Shown piece after piece: positions 60,922 to 64,000 of a stretch of 64,000 nucleotides of DNA (position 1 is the stretch's first letter; each line of letters starts with the position of its first letter). The translations under genes and the position numbers were made by a program. Below the pieces are notes generated by a model, which did no database searches, was not told the DNA's origin, and saw only the letters and a program-made list of their open reading frames with translations. This DNA comes from Pontibacillus salipaludis (GTDB lineage: Bacteria; Bacillota; Bacilli; Bacillales; BH030062): the NCBI RefSeq assembly GCF_014642405.1, contig NZ_BMIN01000016.1:1-64000 (forward strand), written 5' to 3'.

Positions 60922-61471
60922 AGATCAGTTTATGAACAAGTTGGAAGTACAATTGAGGAAACTTCCTGAAGATGTTCGAAAAGAGCTTCTATATGATTAT
61001 GAAGAACATTTTGACACTGGGATTATGAAAGGTCATTCAGAAGAGGAGCTTGCGAATCAGTTGGGTGACCCTAGGAGAATTGGCAAAGATTTATTAGCTC
61101 AGTACAGGCTTGAACGAGCACAATCTGAGAAGTCCGTTAAACATATTTTACAAGCTATATTCGCTACCATGAGCGTGAGCTTTTTAAATTTAATTCTAGT
61201 CCTCGGTCCTGCAATAGGTGTAATTGGTCTTTATATAGGGTTGTGTTCTATGGCCATCGGCCTGGCAATAACACCTTTCCTTTTCATCGGCAGTATGTTC
61301 TTGGGAACTGTTGAGCCATTCTTCGTTAACTTATTCATTTCTATAACACTAGGTAGTGGTGGTTTATTGATGAGTTCCGGATTATTTATAGTTGGAAAAT
61401 GGCTTTATAAGCTAACACTTTCTTATATCCGTTTTAATATAAGAATTGTAAAGGGAGAGAATGCGGCATGA
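60914..61471 (+). CDS. HAAS/DUF1700 membrane protein
   Basis: The 185-residue protein has an N-terminal HAAS-type helical domain (LEVQLRKLPEDVRKELLYDYEEHF, EEELANQLGDPRRIGKDLL) and about four membrane helices (near 75-170). The start is TTG at 60914 with GAGGAGGAG upstream, overlapping the padR stop by eight bases. ATGA overlap links it to the next gene. HAAS proteins are thought to act in signalling with DUF4097 or PadR partners. Confidence 0.87.
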   Translation: MNKDQFMNKLEVQLRKLPEDVRKELLYDYEEHFDTGIMKGHSEEELANQLGDPRRIGKDLLAQYRLERAQSEKSVKHILQAIFATMSVSFLNLILVLGPAIGVIGLYIGLCSMAIGLAITPFLFIGSMFLGTVEPFFVNLFISITLGSGGLLMSSGLFIVGKWLYKLTLSYIRFNIRIVKGENAA

Positions 61472-62367
61472 AGGTTTTTATAAAATGGGTAAGTTTAGTT
61501 TTTATTATTGGTATCTTAGGTACTCTTGTATCGCTTCAAGTTACCGGGGCCTTCAGTCAGGAGATCGTTGATGTATTTGAAGAAAAGAAAGTAAAGGGAT
61601 CTTCAATCAAGTACCTTAGTGTTGATACTTCATCCGCGGACATTGACATTGTACAAAGTCAGGACGATACGATTTACGTACAATGGGGCGGTAAAGCGAG
61701 TAAAGGTGTATGGGAGGATTATGAGTTGAACACTACAAAAAAGGGGGATGAACTTTCTGTAAAGCTTCGCCAAAAGGATATTCTAGGTTTTCAATTTGGG
61801 TTCATTCAGAAAGACTTAAAGCTTACAGTACGTCTTCCCAAAAAGCTTTATGAAGGATTAACTCTTTCATCTTCTTCGGGTGATATTAGGGTGAATGATC
61901 AACATTCCAATACTGTAAGCATAAAGACTAGTTCAGGTGACATGGAACTAGCCAAGATCAAGATCTCTGAAGAAATTAACACTCGTTCATCTAGTGGAAC
62001 TATTCGTTTAAAAGAGGTCTATGCGAATCGCTTCCTAACTGATACGAGCAGTGGGGATGTAGTTGGAGAAACGATGGAAGTGGCACAAATAATTGGTGAT
62101 TCATCATCAGGTACAATTGATTTTAGTGAATTAATGCTAACTGGTGACTTGGAGATCAAAACGTCTAGCGGTGATGTTTACCTCCAGTTTGCGCAAGTAC
62201 CTGACTCCTTTATCATTGATTATGAATCAAGTTCAGGTGATGAACGAGTCAATCTAGATGGAATCGACTATGAACGAAAAGCTGAACATGAGGTTAAAGG
62301 ACAAAAAGGGAGCGGAGATCAACGTATCGAAATTCGCACAAGCTCTGGTGATTTCCGCGCTCAATAA
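61468..62367 (+). CDS. DUF4097 beta-helix-like membrane-anchored protein
   Basis: The 299-residue protein has an N-terminal signal/anchor (about 5-27) and an extracytoplasmic domain of repeated SSSGDI/TSSGDM/RSSSGTI/SSSGTIDF strands, the adhesin-like DUF4097 repeat found in LiaG and YvlB. It is likely on the outer face of the membrane. ATG overlaps the HAAS stop (ATGA). It is the last gene of the padR operon. Confidence 0.88.
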   Translation: MKVFIKWVSLVFIIGILGTLVSLQVTGAFSQEIVDVFEEKKVKGSSIKYLSVDTSSADIDIVQSQDDTIYVQWGGKASKGVWEDYELNTTKKGDELSVKLRQKDILGFQFGFIQKDLKLTVRLPKKLYEGLTLSSSSGDIRVNDQHSNTVSIKTSSGDMELAKIKISEEINTRSSSGTIRLKEVYANRFLTDTSSGDVVGETMEVAQIIGDSSSGTIDFSELMLTGDLEIKTSSGDVYLQFAQVPDSFIIDYESSSGDERVNLDGIDYERKAEHEVKGQKGSGDQRIEIRTSSGDFRAQ

Positions 62368-62665
62368 GGATGTAGTATCTGGCGTGGTTCAGGAGAAATG
62401 GGCATCTCTGTAAGATTAGCACTACGTGAATATTCGAAATTGAATTCGTATTAATGAGAAGATTAGCTGAAGTGAATTTTATTATTTCAGGAAGTTTAGG
62501 GGAAGGAATAGAAGATTTATATCGTTATTTTAAGAACTGTCACGCCCTCTTATTTAACACTAGACAATAGAAAAGGCAATGTAGGATGGCAAAGGTCAAC
62601 TTGATGGAATCACTTTTTTAAATGGCCCGGCTGACCTATCAATTTACGAACCTATTCTGATGTGT

Positions 62666-62694
62666 AACAGGTGATAAGAGTCACCTGTTTTTTT
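62666..62694 (+). terminator. Strong terminator in the gap after the DUF4097 gene
   Basis: AACAGGTGA/TCACCTGTT stem with a six-base loop, then TTTTT. It is 300 bases after the DUF4097 stop. Confidence 0.85.
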
Positions 62695-62789
62695 ATGGAA
62701 GAAAAAAACTTATGCAGATTTGAATCTTTAGGTTTTTAAAGAAGCTATTTAGGTAAAACAAAAGTTAGACCGAAGCTTTAAGTAGTGTT

Positions 62790-62891
62790 CTAAGCACTTT
62801 TAGCAACAATTTGGCGTTGGCTAATGGCTTTAAGGATCGATAACTTATCTTGAGGTGTTAACATTCTCCAGCTGGCTGCTTTGATTTTCAT
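62790..62891 (-). CDS. 33-residue small protein
   Basis: MKIKAASWRMLTPQDKLSIL and KAISQRQIVAKSA follow an ideal AAAGGAGGAGATTCAAT ribosome site. The peptide is basic and predicted amphipathic-helical, not membrane-spanning. Unknown function. Confidence 0.6.
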   Translation of the reverse strand: MKIKAASWRMLTPQDKLSILKAISQRQIVAKSA

Positions 62892-63070
62892 ATTGAATCT
62901 CCTCCTTTTTGATTGGAAAACAAACAAAAGCAAGGGAAACTATTCAACTATGCATGTAAGCATCTGATCATTTAGTAGTTTATACCGTCATTCAAACAAA
63001 ATTAAACAACAAAAATTTCTACAAATTTTGCGACATTTGGGGTTTGAAGCCCCTCAGAAGGAGGAATTAT

Positions 63071-64000
63071 ATGTGGTTTAAACATCCATTCTTTAAATAT
63101 GCAACTGGAACTGTCATTGTACTTATTGGTCTTTATATCCTTGAGTTATTAGGTTTTTTTGGTCCTATAAAAACCATTCTTAAAACGCTCTTTTATCCTA
63201 TATTAATTGCGGGATTCTTATTTTATATTTTAAGGCCGATTGTGTCGAAATTAACTAGAACAAAAATTATGAATAAAACAACAGCCATACTTACTGTGTT
63301 TCTTTCCATTATTACGATCATTTATGCGGCTATCTATTTTTTGGCGGGTACAATTCAAGAACAAGTGAAAAATATTAGCTCTAAACTGCCAGAGCAATTA
63401 AAGAAGTCAGCTGAAGAAGCTCAGAAAACAATTGAGAAGAATGACATGGGAATGGTTTCTGTACAGAACTTGAGACAGAAGGTAAGTAGTGGAGCCTCGG
63501 AGGTCCTGCAATCATTAGGTGATAACGTGATGCAGGTTGTATCAGCCATTACAGGGGCTACAACTGTTCTAGTTATTGTGCCGTTTATCTTATTCTATTT
63601 CTTAAAAGACGATCATAAATTCATTCCTTATATGCTTCAGTTCATACCAGATCGTCATAATTCGAAAGGGAAAGATGTTCTTAGAAGGATTAGTGAAACG
63701 GTGTCAGCATATATTACAGGTCAGGTAATCGTTGCACTTGTTGACGGGGTGTTAATGTATATTGGTTACCTCATTCTTGGGCTAGATTACGCTCTAATAT
63801 TAGGTATATTTGTTTCTCTAACAGCTGTTGTTCCATTTTTCGGTCCGATTATTGGTGTAATTCCAGCAGTTATCGTTGCTTTAACGCAAGATCCAGCTAT
63901 GGCTCTATACGTTATTATTACGCTTATCATCGTCCAACAGTTAGAAGGGAATTTGGTGGCTCCTCTTGTGTTAGGGAAGCGTTTGAATATCCATCCAATC
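63071..64000 (+). CDS. AI-2E family transporter (truncated by the window edge)
   Basis: 310 codons are visible. N-terminal helices come first (about 8-30, 35-55, 65-90), then a soluble coiled segment (about 95-150; EQVKNISSKLPEQLKK). Later helices include the family block SLTAVVPFFGPIIGVIPAV and IIVQQLEGNLVAPLVLGK. Members export autoinducer-2-like or other small molecules, or act as Na+/H+ antiporters. ATG follows AAGGAGGAATTAT. The C-terminal end lies beyond the window. Confidence 0.9.
   Translation, partial: MWFKHPFFKYATGTVIVLIGLYILELLGFFGPIKTILKTLFYPILIAGFLFYILRPIVSKLTRTKIMNKTTAILTVFLSIITIIYAAIYFLAGTIQEQVKNISSKLPEQLKKSAEEAQKTIEKNDMGMVSVQNLRQKVSSGASEVLQSLGDNVMQVVSAITGATTVLVIVPFILFYFLKDDHKFIPYMLQFIPDRHNSKGKDVLRRISETVSAYITGQVIVALVDGVLMYIGYLILGLDYALILGIFVSLTAVVPFFGPIIGVIPAVIVALTQDPAMALYVIITLIIVQQLEGNLVAPLVLGKRLNIHPI

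Larger units (their letters stand above)
62368..63070. other. Mostly non-coding gap
   Basis: It contains a terminator (62666-62694), a 33-codon minus-strand gene (62790-62891) and a short hairpin GGGG...CCCC near 63041. A 37-codon frame from 62456 (MRRLAEVNFIISGSLGEGIE) has no ribosome site and may be a decayed gene. I see nothing else. Confidence 0.5.

Noticed and set aside
62456-62569. 37-codon frame after the DUF4097 gene
   Set aside because: No ribosome site, no recognisable family; at best a remnant, so noted only in the gap description.

Overview
The window is chromosomal DNA of a low-GC, endospore-forming Firmicute of the family Bacillaceae, most likely a Halobacillus/Pontibacillus-type halophile. 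The genus is inference. The evidence is AGGAGG-type ribosome sites, frequent TTG/GTG starts, T-box and SAM-I leaders, SpoIIP and CotF-like spore proteins, and a gene order (epimerase, carboxyltransferase, M20 peptidase, ..., YqzH, DNA polymerase IV) that matches the yqjC-yqjD-yqjE...yqzH-yqjH region of Bacillus subtilis as I remember it.

Layout. 1-126 is the 3' end of a group II intron. 246-14196 holds a membrane alpha/beta hydrolase with a cre site, an SLC13 transporter, an ECF sigma/anti-sigma pair, a membrane Mrr-like protein with an altered active site, and many small envelope proteins. 14256-16828 is a divergent MFS/XRE pair with twin operators. 16892-25513 holds acetyltransferases, methyltransferase, EamA exporter plus cysteine dioxygenase, and SpoIIP. 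25679-27751 is a YyaL-like thioredoxin-domain protein, followed by Prli42. 28685-33946 is the methylmalonyl-CoA operon: mutase catalytic subunit, a fused B12-binding/epimerase protein and a carboxyltransferase, then an M20 peptidase. 34144-39613 carries a CotF-like gene, an MFS gene behind duplicated operators, YqzH and a LexA-controlled DNA polymerase IV. 39861-42835 is an ABC exporter. 43292-44533 is an MFS gene placed directly behind a T-box. 46150-48843 is metY-hom under a SAM-I riboswitch. 54405-57132 is a serine-biosynthesis pair under a second T-box. 57485-64000 holds a FUSC exporter, a PadR/HAAS/DUF4097 operon and a truncated AI-2E family transporter.

Repeats are the most unusual component. 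A composite element of about 450-570 bp occurs three times (near 4.0, 18.1 and 28.1 kb), with a remnant near 59.8 kb. Each intact copy carries two long GC-rich palindromic modules in opposite orientation plus a terminal hairpin. The outer arms differ between copies but stay perfectly self-complementary. Other repeats are a strictly phased 21/42-bp tandem array (53931-54329), two 105-bp direct repeats (21178-21433), and four palindromes with a GTGCCAGACACCC or related core.

I found no CRISPR array, prophage, rRNA, tRNA or complete mobile element. No stretch is convincingly a new multi-gene system. The best leads are the palindromic composite family, the T-box in front of an MFS transporter, the B12-binding/epimerase fusion, the MetY C-terminal extension, and the phased tandem array beside serA.
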